This document shows positions 55,561-63,485 of a stretch of DNA of 64,000 nt, piece after piece; position 1 is the stretch's first letter; each line of letters starts with the position of its first letter. Source of the DNA: Massilia frigida (lineage in GTDB: Bacteria; Pseudomonadota; Gammaproteobacteria; Burkholderiales; Burkholderiaceae_D); contig NZ_WHJG01000002.1 in the NCBI RefSeq assembly GCF_011682175.1, positions 273,244 to 337,243 on the forward strand, in the 5' to 3' direction. The notes beneath the pieces were generated by a model that was given only the letters and a program-made list of their open reading frames with translations, had not been told where the DNA came from and ran no database searches. Position numbers and translations under genes: made by a program.

Positions 55561-56337
55561 TCAAAGTCCTGCGGCGCGCAGCAAGTGCATCGGCCCGAAC
55601 AGGGCTTGCATTCCGGCATGCTGGATAAACGACAAATTATACGGATGCTCGGAGCTCAGCTGCGGAAAACTCTTAGTTTCCGGCAATTTTTGTAATTGTT
55701 CCGCAATTTTCCCCCACAGCACCAGCGTGGGAGCCTGTTGCCGGGCAGCCAGCGCGGCCATCACCGTTTGCAGGAATGGCAGCCAGGCACGCGCATCGAT
55801 CACAGGCGCCACATGGGAACGGAACACCAGCGAGGCGTTGAGCAGCAGAAACCCTTGCTGCGTCAGCTTGTGCTGCAACTCGGCCAGGGTCTGGATGCTG
55901 CCGTTGCTCGCCGCAGCGGCCGCTACCGGCGCCAAGGCCGCGCCGCCGGTATCGCCGGCTTGCAACTGCCCATCGGCCACCAGCAGCATTTTCATGAAGT
56001 TGCGCAGCGAGGTCGCCTTGTTGACCGGCTTGGACAGCCCGCTCTCGCACCATAGCTTGCCCACAGCCCCATCCATGAAGCAGACGCCGGTGGCACTCTC
56101 GGCGCGCGGATACGGCCCCTCGCCCACCAGCACATAGCGCACCTGGTCGAGCGGCAAGGCAAAGGCGGCGAACAGGCGCTGTTCGGTGGGCAGGTAGTTA
56201 TCGGCGGCCAGGGTCGGCAGGTAGAGGGGCTCGGCGCGCATGACCGCGTCCAGTCCCTGGCGCAGGATCGGCTGCCAGGATGGGTCGGCACGCGAGACGG
56301 CGTCGAGAATGGCGGGAGGAATGGGTTGGACGGACAT
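55561..56337 (-). CDS. Uracil-DNA glycosylase-like protein with altered active site
   Basis: A 258-residue protein with the family 1 uracil-DNA glycosylase fold. The water-activating motif G-Q-D-P-Y-H reads G-E-G-P-Y-P (YVLVGEGPYPRAESATGVCF), so the catalytic aspartate is a glycine. LLLNASLVFR keeps the uracil-reading asparagine, and SSEHPYNLSFIQH keeps the catalytic histidine position (H-P-S-P-L-S becomes H-P-Y-N-L-S). It may have lost glycosylase activity or act on another base. A canonical ung would be expected elsewhere in the genome. Confidence 0.8.
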   Translation of the reverse strand: MSVQPIPPAILDAVSRADPSWQPILRQGLDAVMRAEPLYLPTLAADNYLPTEQRLFAAFALPLDQVRYVLVGEGPYPRAESATGVCFMDGAVGKLWCESGLSKPVNKATSLRNFMKMLLVADGQLQAGDTGGAALAPVAAAAASNGSIQTLAELQHKLTQQGFLLLNASLVFRSHVAPVIDARAWLPFLQTVMAALAARQQAPTLVLWGKIAEQLQKLPETKSFPQLSSEHPYNLSFIQHAGMQALFGPMHLLRAAGL

Positions 56338-56507
56338 CGGGACCTGCCGGTGAAAAAGGGAGGATTGTAGCCGACCGGGCTTGCCGCCAGCACGCCGGAT
56401 GATGCAATTTCAACCACGCGGCGCTTTTTTTGGAATCCGTGCATGATGCTGCCAACCCGATTGGGATGACGTAGCAACAACTAACCTATTCAGCTTTGGA
56501 GACTTAT

Positions 56508-56948
56508 ATGCAAACCATTCAAAATGTCATGACCCGCGACGTGCAACGTGTTTCGCCGGAAGACAGCGTTCACCGCGCCGCGCAGATCATGAAAGAATTC
56601 AATATCGGCTCCGTTCCTGTCGTTGACGGCGAGAAGCTGGTCGGCATGATCACCGACCGCGACATCACCGTGCGCTCCACCGCTGCCGGCAAGGCCCCGG
56701 AAAGCCACCGCGTCGGCGACGTGATGAGCACCGAAGTGCGCACCTGCTTCGCGACCCAGTCGGTCGATGAAGTCCTGACCCAGATGGGCGACGTGCAGAT
56801 CCGCCGCGTGCCGGTTGTTGACCAGCAATCGCACTCATTGGTCGGCATCGTGTCGCTGGGCGACATGGCGACCAAGCAAACCACCGGCGTCGGCGAGGCC
56901 TTGCAAGAGATTTCGTCGCCAACCGATGGTGCGGCAAAAGCGAACTAA
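56508..56948 (+). CDS. CBS-domain pair protein
   Basis: A 146-residue stand-alone protein with two CBS domains forming a Bateman module (QNVMTRDVQRVSPEDSVHRAAQIM...GMITDRDITVR; VGDVMSTEVRTCFATQSVDEVL...GIVSLGDMATK). Such proteins bind adenine nucleotides or similar ligands and regulate other proteins. GGAG lies seven bases before the ATG. Confidence 0.92.
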   Translation: MQTIQNVMTRDVQRVSPEDSVHRAAQIMKEFNIGSVPVVDGEKLVGMITDRDITVRSTAAGKAPESHRVGDVMSTEVRTCFATQSVDEVLTQMGDVQIRRVPVVDQQSHSLVGIVSLGDMATKQTTGVGEALQEISSPTDGAAKAN

Positions 56949-57050
56949 GCACAGCAGACGATCACCGCAGGCGGGGCCACGTGCCTCGCCTGCAAACATG
57001 CGGGGCCGCCTGGCCCCGTAGCAAAGCCAGCCCTTCTCACCGCTGCGACC

Positions 57051-57110
57051 CCATTGCAGAACATCAAGCCGCACTGCGCCCCATCGCAGAACATCAATCC
57101 GCACTGCGCC
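57051..57110. repeat. 30-bp direct repeat spanning a stop codon
   Basis: Two copies of a 30-base unit (57051-57080 and 57081-57110), 28 of 30 identical, plus a partial third unit at 57111. The copy in frame with the flavodoxin-fold gene holds its last codons and stop; the other copy repeats them beyond the stop. Confidence 0.8.
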
Positions 57111-57681
57111 CCATCGCTTCGAGCGCGCCAACCCATTTGTCCAGCGCCAGCCGTTCCGGATCGCCGACCATGCCGATCAGGGTATCGCGCACCGGCGCCA
57201 CGCCAACAAACCCCAGGATATTGCGCTTGAGCGACTTGACGCTGTGCGCCCGGAAATACCAGCGATACAGCAGCGCCGGCATGCCCATCGTGACCACCAC
57301 GCGCGCCGAGCGTCCGGACAAGCCCTTCTTGGCCAGCGGATGCATGCGGTCGCCCGGAAAGGCAAAACCCGGCCGCGCCACCTGCTCCAGAAAGCCTTTT
57401 AGCAAGGCCGGCATGTCTCCCAGCCAGAGCGGGAAGAAAAACACCATGTGCTGGGCCCAGCGGATATCTTCTTGCGCCTGCTGCAAGCCGGGCGGCAACG
57501 GACCGTGCTCCCACTCATCCTGGCTGCGGAGGATAGGAAAGTCGAGCGCGGCGACCTGCGTTTGCCGCACCTCGTGCCCCGCTTTGGCCGCCCCAGCGCC
57601 GTAGGCGGCCGCGAGCGCGTGACACAAATGCCCCTGCGCCGCATCGGGATGACCCTGGATTAACAGAATGCGCTTATGCAT
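57094..57681 (-). CDS. NAD(P)H oxidoreductase of the flavodoxin-like fold
   Basis: A 195-residue flavoprotein of the NQO/MdaB-like group: RILLIQGHPDAAQGHLCHALAAAYGAGA at the flavin phosphate site, then HMVFFFPLWLGDMPALLKGFLEQV and the R-V-V-V-T-M-G-M-P segment. It probably reduces quinones or related electrophiles with NAD(P)H. The 3' end lies in a 30-bp direct repeat. Confidence 0.88.
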   Translation of the reverse strand: MHKRILLIQGHPDAAQGHLCHALAAAYGAGAAKAGHEVRQTQVAALDFPILRSQDEWEHGPLPPGLQQAQEDIRWAQHMVFFFPLWLGDMPALLKGFLEQVARPGFAFPGDRMHPLAKKGLSGRSARVVVTMGMPALLYRWYFRAHSVKSLKRNILGFVGVAPVRDTLIGMVGDPERLALDKWVGALEAMGRSAD

Positions 57682-57900
57682 GGCATGCCTTCCGACAGAA
57701 TCGCATTGTCATACGCCCCCTCGGCACGGCGAGCGCACATGGCTTACCTGTTTATTTATATGACAGGCCAGCGCCGGCTTGGTTCCCCATCTTGATATGG
57801 TATTGCGCATGGGTCTGCTCCTGTTTTGTGCGAACCAGGGCAGCTATGCTCAGGGGAATCGGGGCGTGCGCCCTGCCGGACTGATCGAAAGAGGAACAGC

Positions 57901-58113
57901 ATGTCGGACACGAATCTTACGCAAGGCACTCAACGGTCGTTTTTTTCGACCCTGGCGGCGATCGCCTGGTCGTTTGTCGGCCTGCGCCGCAAATCCGACT
58001 TCGACCGCGACGTCACGGCCCTCAATCCCGCGTACGTGATCATGGCCGGGCTGATCGGCGTGGCGCTGCTGATCGCCACCCTGCTCGGCGTGGTGGCGTT
58101 CGCTACCCGCTAA
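57901..58113 (+). CDS. DUF2970 family membrane protein
   Basis: A 70-residue protein: FFSTLAAIAWSFVGLRRKSDFDRDV followed by a single membrane helix IMAGLIGVALLIATLLGVVAF. This is the DUF2970 layout, frequent and of unknown function in betaproteobacteria. GAAAGAGGAAC precedes the ATG. Confidence 0.88.
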   Translation: MSDTNLTQGTQRSFFSTLAAIAWSFVGLRRKSDFDRDVTALNPAYVIMAGLIGVALLIATLLGVVAFATR

Positions 58114-58149
58114 GGACCTGTTCCATCGAGGAGCAGGCCCAGGGCACGC

Positions 58150-58794
58150 TTATTCGGCGTCGGGCTGGCGCGATGGATGCGCCTCGGCAAAAGCCGGCAG
58201 CGCGGCGCACACGGCGTCGATGCGGGCAATGGTTGGATACGGCGCCAGGTCCACGTGAAAGCGGCGCGCATTGAATACCTGCGGCACCAGGCAGCAATCC
58301 GCCATGGTCGGCATGTCGCCGTGGCAAAAACGGCCTGTGTCACGCGAATGCGCCAGGTGCGCTTCCAGGGCGGCCATTCCTTCGCGCAGCCAGTGCACAT
58401 ACCAGCCGGTTTTGGCTTCTTCCGACAAACCGACCTCATTCACCAGATGGCGCAGCACGCGCAGATTGGTCAGCGGATGGGTATCGCAAGCCACCATCAG
58501 CGCCAGCGAGCGCACCCGGGCGCGCCCGAGCGCATCGCGCGGCAGCAAGGCCACCTGTGGATGCACCTCTTCCAGGTATTCCAGGATGGCCATCGACTGC
58601 GTCAGCGTGGCACCCTTGTCCTGCAGGCTGGGCACCAGGGCGCTGGGGTTGATCGCCAGATACTCGGGCGCCAGCTGCTCGCCGCCATTGCGCAGCAAAT
58701 GCACGGGCACCGATTCGTAACCCACCCCTTTCAGGTTGAGCGCGATACGCACCCGGTACGCGGCGGAACTGCGGAAGTAGGTGTACAGCTTCAT
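58150..58794 (-). CDS. maiA: Maleylacetoacetate isomerase
   Basis: A 214-residue glutathione-S-transferase zeta-class enzyme. The active-site motif YTYFRSSAAYRVRIALNLKG (S-S-C-like variant S-S-A) and NPSALVPSLQD and GDMPTMADCCLVPQ are typical. It converts maleylacetoacetate (or maleylpyruvate) to the fumaryl isomer. Its start overlaps the end of the fumarylacetoacetase gene by four bases. Confidence 0.93.
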   Translation of the reverse strand: MKLYTYFRSSAAYRVRIALNLKGVGYESVPVHLLRNGGEQLAPEYLAINPSALVPSLQDKGATLTQSMAILEYLEEVHPQVALLPRDALGRARVRSLALMVACDTHPLTNLRVLRHLVNEVGLSEEAKTGWYVHWLREGMAALEAHLAHSRDTGRFCHGDMPTMADCCLVPQVFNARRFHVDLAPYPTIARIDAVCAALPAFAEAHPSRQPDAE

Positions 58795-59816
58795 GGGCGA
58801 CGCTCCTCATAGACGGCTACGGTCTGGTCGATGGCGCCGAAGATGCTGGCCCCGGCGGCATCGAACATCTCGATGCGCACGCTGTCGCCGAATTTCAGGA
58901 AAGACGTTGTCGGCGCGCCATGCTCGATCGTTTCGTACATGCGCACTTCGGCCAGGCAGCAATAGCCGACGCCGCCGTTATCGATGCTCGACCCGTGCAA
59001 GTTGCCCTGCTTGTTCGACACCGTGCCGGAACCGATGATGGTGCCCGCCGCGAGTTCGCGCGTTTTGGCCGCATGCGCGACCAGTTGCGCGAAGTTGAAG
59101 GTCATGTCGTCGCCCGCGTTCGGCTTGCCGAACGGCCGCGCGTTGATCTGCACGTTCAGCGGCAGGCGCAGCTTGCTATCCTGCCATGCGTCGCCCAGTT
59201 CGTCCGGCGTGACGCAGACCGGCGAAAACGCGCTGGCCGCCTTCGACTGGAAGAAACCGAAGCCCTTGAGCAGCTCGTTCGGAATCAGGTTGCGCAGCGA
59301 AACGTCGTTGACCAGCATGACCAGGCGCACGGCCGCGGCGCTGCGCTCGACACTGGCGCCCATCGGCACGTCGCCGGTGATGACCGCCACTTCCGCTTCG
59401 AGGTCGATGCCCCACTCTTCCGACAGTGCGTAGATCGGATCGCGCGGACCGATGAAGGAATCCGAGCCGCCCTGGTACATCAGCGGATCGGTGTAGAACG
59501 ACGCAGGAACCTCGGCGTTGCGTGCTTTTCGCACCAGTTCGACGTGGTTGATATAGGCCGAGCCGTCGGCCCACTGATACGCGCGCGGCAGCGGCGAATG
59601 ACACAGTTCTTGGTCGAAGGGCTGCGCATCCCACGTGCCATTCTGGTTCAGGGCGATGTAGACGGCCTGCAAGCGTTCGACCACATCGTCCCAGTTGTCG
59701 AGCGCGAACTGCAAGGTCGCGGCAATCTTGGGAACCTTCTGGTAACGCGACAAGTCGCGGCTGACCACGACCAGCGAGCCGTCACGCCCGCCTGATTTCA
59801 ATGTTGCAAGTTTCAT
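58791..59816 (-). CDS. fahA: Fumarylacetoacetate hydrolase family protein
   Basis: A 341-residue FAH-family hydrolase. The N-terminal domain (MKLATLKSGGRDGSLVVVSRD) and catalytic domain (GIDLEAEVAVITGDVP; AAGTIIGSGTVSNKQG; RIEMFDAAGASIFGAIDQTV) are present, with metal ligands among the E/D residues in those segments. It hydrolyses fumarylacetoacetate to fumarate and acetoacetate in tyrosine breakdown, or a related compound. It shares the operon with maiA and a VOC protein. Confidence 0.93.
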   Translation of the reverse strand: MKLATLKSGGRDGSLVVVSRDLSRYQKVPKIAATLQFALDNWDDVVERLQAVYIALNQNGTWDAQPFDQELCHSPLPRAYQWADGSAYINHVELVRKARNAEVPASFYTDPLMYQGGSDSFIGPRDPIYALSEEWGIDLEAEVAVITGDVPMGASVERSAAAVRLVMLVNDVSLRNLIPNELLKGFGFFQSKAASAFSPVCVTPDELGDAWQDSKLRLPLNVQINARPFGKPNAGDDMTFNFAQLVAHAAKTRELAAGTIIGSGTVSNKQGNLHGSSIDNGGVGYCCLAEVRMYETIEHGAPTTSFLKFGDSVRIEMFDAAGASIFGAIDQTVAVYEERRP

Positions 59817-59823
59817 GTGTGCC

Positions 59824-60366
59824 TTATTGTTGGTCCGCTCGGGGGTTTTCGTGCATCCAGGCCGCGTGTTTCGGCGCCTTGCGCGTCTCGGACCACTCGT
59901 TGAGCATGTCCCATTTGACGGCGTCGAGCTTCTGTTTCATCTCTGGCGTGGCCGTGTTGACGGCCAGCTCCAGGCGGTGACCGTTAGGATCGAAGAAATA
60001 GATCGACTTGAAGATGGTGTGGTTGGTCGGACCGATGACCTCGATACCGTCCGCTTCCAGGCGCGCCTTGGCGGCCAGCAGCTCGTCCATGGAGCCGACT
60101 TCCAGCGCCAGATGCTGCACCCAGGCCGGGGTATTCTCGTCGCGGCCCATCGGCGCCTGGCTCGGCAGCTCGAAGAATGCCAGCACATTGCCCATGCCGG
60201 CATCGAGAAAAACGTGCATGTACGGGTCGGGCGCGCCGGTCGACGGCACTTGGTCTTCGGCGATGGCCAGCACGAAGTCCATATTGAGGTAGTTGACGTA
60301 CCACTCGACTGTCTCTTTGGCATCCTTGCAGCGATAGGCTACGTGGTGAATCCTGGTAATTTTCAT
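59824..60366 (-). CDS. Vicinal-oxygen-chelate (glyoxalase/dioxygenase) family protein
   Basis: A 180-residue VOC protein. Candidate metal ligands: His in RIHHVAYRC, His in VQHLALEVG and Glu in GHRLELAV. The fold and ligand positions fit an extradiol dioxygenase or glyoxalase-like enzyme. It is the first gene of the operon with fahA and maiA, 7 bases upstream of fahA. No homogentisate dioxygenase gene lies here, so this protein may carry out the ring-opening step; that is inference. ATG 60366 gives the standard N-terminus. Confidence 0.82.
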   Translation of the reverse strand: MKITRIHHVAYRCKDAKETVEWYVNYLNMDFVLAIAEDQVPSTGAPDPYMHVFLDAGMGNVLAFFELPSQAPMGRDENTPAWVQHLALEVGSMDELLAAKARLEADGIEVIGPTNHTIFKSIYFFDPNGHRLELAVNTATPEMKQKLDAVKWDMLNEWSETRKAPKHAAWMHENPRADQQ

Positions 60367-60454
60367 GCTGTGCTCCCCTGTTGATTCCCCTATTAGAGTG
60401 CAAAACGAACTATCATTCAAACAATATTTTCAACGCGACTTATCAGATTAAGCT

Positions 60455-61393
60455 ATGAATCCCACCCTGCGCCAGATGCGCGCCCTCGTCGCGCTTGCCA
60501 AGACCGGCAGTTTTACCCTGGCGGCCGAGTATCTCCACGTGACCCAGGCGGCGCTATCGGGGCTGATCAAGGAGCTCGAACTGACCCTGGGCGTGCGCGT
60601 GGTCGACCGCAGCACGCGCCGGATCGCCCTGACCGAGGTCGGGCGTGAGCTGACGCCCCTGTTTTCCAAGATGATAGATGACCTCGACGGCGCGCTGCTC
60701 GACATCGCCAGCCAGACACGGCTGAAAAAAGGCGTGGTCCGGATCGCGGCCCCGCAGTTGATGTCGTGCACCTTGCTGCCGCAGGTCATCGCCGCCTACC
60801 GTAAGGTGTATCCGGAAATCCAGGTGCGCCTGGTCGATTGCGCGGTCGAAAACGTGACGGCGCGCGTGTTCAGCGGCGAGGTCGACTGCGGCATCGGACC
60901 GGAACGCGATCCCACCGCGCAGATCGAGGCGGTGGTGCTGTTCGAGATGCCCTTCGTGCTGGTGTTTCCGCAGCAGCACCCGCTCGAGCAGCGCGAGCGC
61001 GTGACATGGTCGGACCTGGCAGCCTACCCGTTCATCTCGCTGCAAGGGCAGTTCACCGAGCGCCTGCTGAGCGACATGCACCATTCGCTGCGCGATGTGC
61101 CGCTCAATCCGGTCAATGAAGTCACGTTCATGACGACCGCGCTGGCCATGGTCAGCGCCGGACTGGGCGTGACCGTCTGCCTGCCGTATGCCGAGCCGCT
61201 GGTACGCTTGCATCAGTTGCACATGCGCCAGTTGCACGAACCGGAACTGACGCGGCGTTTTTTCGTGTACACGCGCGACAAGCGCTCGCTGTCGCCGGCG
61301 GCGGAAAGCTTTATGGCCTTCCTGTTCAAGTTCGTCGAGTCGCATGACTGGAACATTCCCATCGCGGTAGGTCAGGAGCCTGCGCAGTCTTGA
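60455..61393 (+). CDS. LysR-family transcriptional regulator
   Basis: A 312-residue LysR regulator: helix-turn-helix MRALVALAKTGSFTLAAEYLHVTQAALSGLIKELE, then a co-inducer-binding domain starting VRIAAPQLMSCTLLPQVIAAY. It is divergent from the VOC-fahA-maiA operon across an 88-base gap, the standard arrangement for a regulator of that operon. A palindromic CTTA-N6-TAAG lies at 60439-60452, directly before its start. Confidence 0.92.
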   Translation: MNPTLRQMRALVALAKTGSFTLAAEYLHVTQAALSGLIKELELTLGVRVVDRSTRRIALTEVGRELTPLFSKMIDDLDGALLDIASQTRLKKGVVRIAAPQLMSCTLLPQVIAAYRKVYPEIQVRLVDCAVENVTARVFSGEVDCGIGPERDPTAQIEAVVLFEMPFVLVFPQQHPLEQRERVTWSDLAAYPFISLQGQFTERLLSDMHHSLRDVPLNPVNEVTFMTTALAMVSAGLGVTVCLPYAEPLVRLHQLHMRQLHEPELTRRFFVYTRDKRSLSPAAESFMAFLFKFVESHDWNIPIAVGQEPAQS

Positions 61394-61442
61394 GCCGATC
61401 ACATGGCGCCATAGCTTGCGCGCATAGCGCCATGTGATCGGC
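61394..61442. repeat. Inverted repeat following the LysR gene
   Basis: Perfect 16-bp inverted repeat, GCCGATCACATGGCGC (61394-61409) and its complement (61427-61442), beginning at the base after the LysR stop codon. It may terminate transcription (no T run) or be a mobile repeat. Confidence 0.7.
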
Positions 61443-61459
61443 TGCGGACGGTCGCAATA

Positions 61460-61566
61460 CGCCATCGACCGCGGACGCGCCAAGGCGCCATCGATCACCG
61501 ACGTGCAGACGACGCCATCGATCGTGAATGCACAAACGACGCTATCGATCGTGGAGGCTCAACACC
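61460..61566. repeat. 27-bp imperfect tandem repeat
   Basis: Four head-to-tail units beginning CGCCATCGA (61460-61485, 61486-61512, 61513-61539, 61540-61566) with variable ends. They would encode nine-residue repeats (PSIVNAQTT-like) in frame with the downstream ChaC gene, but no start signal supports such an extension, so they are treated as intergenic. Confidence 0.65.
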
Positions 61567-61703
61567 CGCAGCAGGCCACGGACGCTGCGAGCCGCCATCT
61601 GCCGGGCGCGCTCACGAAGCGTCATGGACAGCGCGCCTTGCCGCCGCTGCGCCGGTGGCGCGCCGCCTCTATAATTGATGCTCGCCTCCAACGGATACTA
61701 CCC

Positions 61704-62270
61704 ATGTCACACAACACCATCGCCATCAACCAGCGCATGGATCAATTCGACGGCCACCATCGCGTGTGGCTGTTCGGCTATGGCTCGCTGATCTTCAAGG
61801 CGGACTTTCCGTACATCGAGCGCAAACCGGCGACGATCAGCAATTGGACCAGGCGCTTCTGGCAAGGTTCACACGATCACCGCGGCACGGAGACTGCCCC
61901 GGGCCGCGTGGCCACGCTGATTGCGCAGTCCGGCGCCGTCACCGCCGGCATGGCTTACCTGATCACCCCCGAAGTGTTTGCCCATCTGGACCACCGCGAA
62001 AAGAACGGCTATCTGCGTCTGGCAACCGACATCCGCTTCGAGGACGGCGGCAGCGAACTCGGGCTGGTGTACATCGCGACCGAAGACAATGCCGCCTTCC
62101 TCGGCGAGGCGAGCGAGCGTGATATTGCCCGTCAAATCGCGCGCTCGCACGGCCCGAGCGGCGCCAACCGCGATTATCTGATCGACCTTGCCCACGCGCT
62201 GCGCGAACTGGGCATGGAAGACGCGCACGTGTTTGAAATCGAGCGGTATTTAACTGACCTGCGTGAATAA
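61704..62270 (+). CDS. ChaC-type gamma-glutamylcyclotransferase
   Basis: A 188-residue ChaC-family protein. The signature VWLFGYGSLIFKADFPYIERK and RRFWQGSHDHRGTETAPGRVATL with GMAYLITPEVFAHLDHREKNGY (containing the catalytic Glu) are complete. It degrades glutathione to 5-oxoproline and Cys-Gly. ATG 61704 gives the family's N-terminus; the open frame extends upstream through repeats. Confidence 0.93.
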   Translation: MSHNTIAINQRMDQFDGHHRVWLFGYGSLIFKADFPYIERKPATISNWTRRFWQGSHDHRGTETAPGRVATLIAQSGAVTAGMAYLITPEVFAHLDHREKNGYLRLATDIRFEDGGSELGLVYIATEDNAAFLGEASERDIARQIARSHGPSGANRDYLIDLAHALRELGMEDAHVFEIERYLTDLRE

Positions 62271-62312
62271 GCACGGCTAGCGAGCCGCGAAAAATGTTTT
62301 ATCGAGCGCCTC

Positions 62313-62894
62313 CTATCCAAACAAATCCAGCTGCCCTGTCGCGTTGCCGCATTGCTTGGCGGGCGCTGTCGGCACCACCAGCGGCCGCTTGAACCGTGCG
62401 GCATCGAGTTGCGCAAAGCGCCCGCTGGTCGCGTTCATGCCCAGCCGCTCCACCGCCTTGACGAAACGCTGGCGTATCAAATCCGCCCAAACGCCCTCCC
62501 CGTGCATGCGCTTGCTGAAGTCGCTGTCATAGTCCTTGCCGCCACGCAGCTCGCGCACCCGGTTCATCACGCGCTGCGCCCGCTCGGGAAAGTGCGCTTG
62601 CAACCATTCCTGGAACAGCGGATTGACCTCCCACGGCAGGCGCAGCACGACGTAGTGCGCGCTCACTGCACCGGCATCGCGCGCGGCTTCCAGCACCCGC
62701 TCGAGCTCGGGCTCGCTGATGAAGGGAATCACCGGCGCGACGCTGACCCGCACCGGGATGCCCGCGTCCGTCAGCCGCCTAATCGTGCGCAGGCGCCGCG
62801 CCGGTGCCGCCGCGCGCGGTTCCAGCGTGCGCGAGATTTCCGGGTCGAGCGTGGTGATGGTAACCGCCGCAATCGCCTGGTTCTTGGCCGCCAT
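62313..62894 (-). pseudogene. PA0069-family radical SAM protein, C-terminal part only
   Basis: About 193 residues matching the C-terminal part of PA0069-family radical SAM proteins (TITTLDPEISRTLEPRA; APVIPFISEPELERVLEAARDAG; RGGKDYDSDFSKRMHGEGVWADLIRQRF). The N-terminal half with the C-x3-C-x2-C cluster is absent. Upstream the sequence runs into an inverted partial copy of the same gene, so it appears truncated by a rearrangement. Confidence 0.8.
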
Positions 62895-62919
62895 GGCCGA
62901 AATGCTACCGGTGTCGGTG

Positions 62920-63485
62920 GAGGCGGCGCGCGACGCCGGCGCCGTCAGCGCGCATTACGTCGTGCTGCGCTTGCCATGGGAAGTCAATCCCCTGTTCCAG
63001 CAATGGCTGGAGGTGCATTTCCCCGAGCGCGATATGCGCGGCGGCAAGGAGTACGACAGCGACTTCAGCAAGCGCATGTCGGGCGAGGGCGTGTGGGCCA
63101 CCTTATTCGACAGCGTTTCGTCAAGGCGGTGCAGCGGCTGGGCATGAACCCATGTCGTTATACACATCTTTTTTTATAATAAAATCAACGACTTGCGCCT
63201 GACATCGCTAGGGCGCCGTCGACATGAAACGACAGAGAATCAGTGCGGTTGATCTTAAAATACCCGCATTTCGCTTAATTTTTAGGCAAAACCTCATGGA
63301 AATCGCCGCCCCGGGCTGAAATGACGTTGCGCGGAAAAAGATGTGTATAACGATATGGCATGAACCTGAGCAGCGGGCGCTTTGCCGAGCTTGATACATC
63401 GCGTTTCAAGCGGCCGCTGGTGGTGCCGCCGTTGAAGGCCCAGCAATTCGGCAAGGCGGCGGGACAGTTGGATTTGTTTTCGTAG
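62920..63485 (+). pseudogene. Second, inverted fragment of the PA0069-family gene, interrupted
   Basis: Plus-strand codons from EAARDAGAVSAHYVV to the terminal GQLDLFS are nearly identical to the minus-strand copy at 62313-62894. It lacks about nine codons after HFPER, has a one-base deletion after GEGVWA, and is split between GMN and LSSGRFAELD by the 207-bp element at 63151-63357. It is non-functional. Confidence 0.82.
63151..63357. mobile_element. 207-bp MITE-like element with 23-bp terminal inverted repeats
   Basis: Ends CATGTCGTTATACACATC... (63151-63173) and ...GATGTGTATAACGATATG (63335-63357) are inverted repeats of 23 bp with one mismatch. The flanking 9-bp GCATGAACC (63142-63150 and 63358-63366) is a target-site duplication. 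The interior is AT-rich and has no transposase, so it is non-autonomous; the related element is not in this window. Confidence 0.85.

Noticed and set aside
61460..61566. CRISPR-like array
   Set aside because: The 27-bp units are adjacent with no unique spacers, and no cas genes are present.
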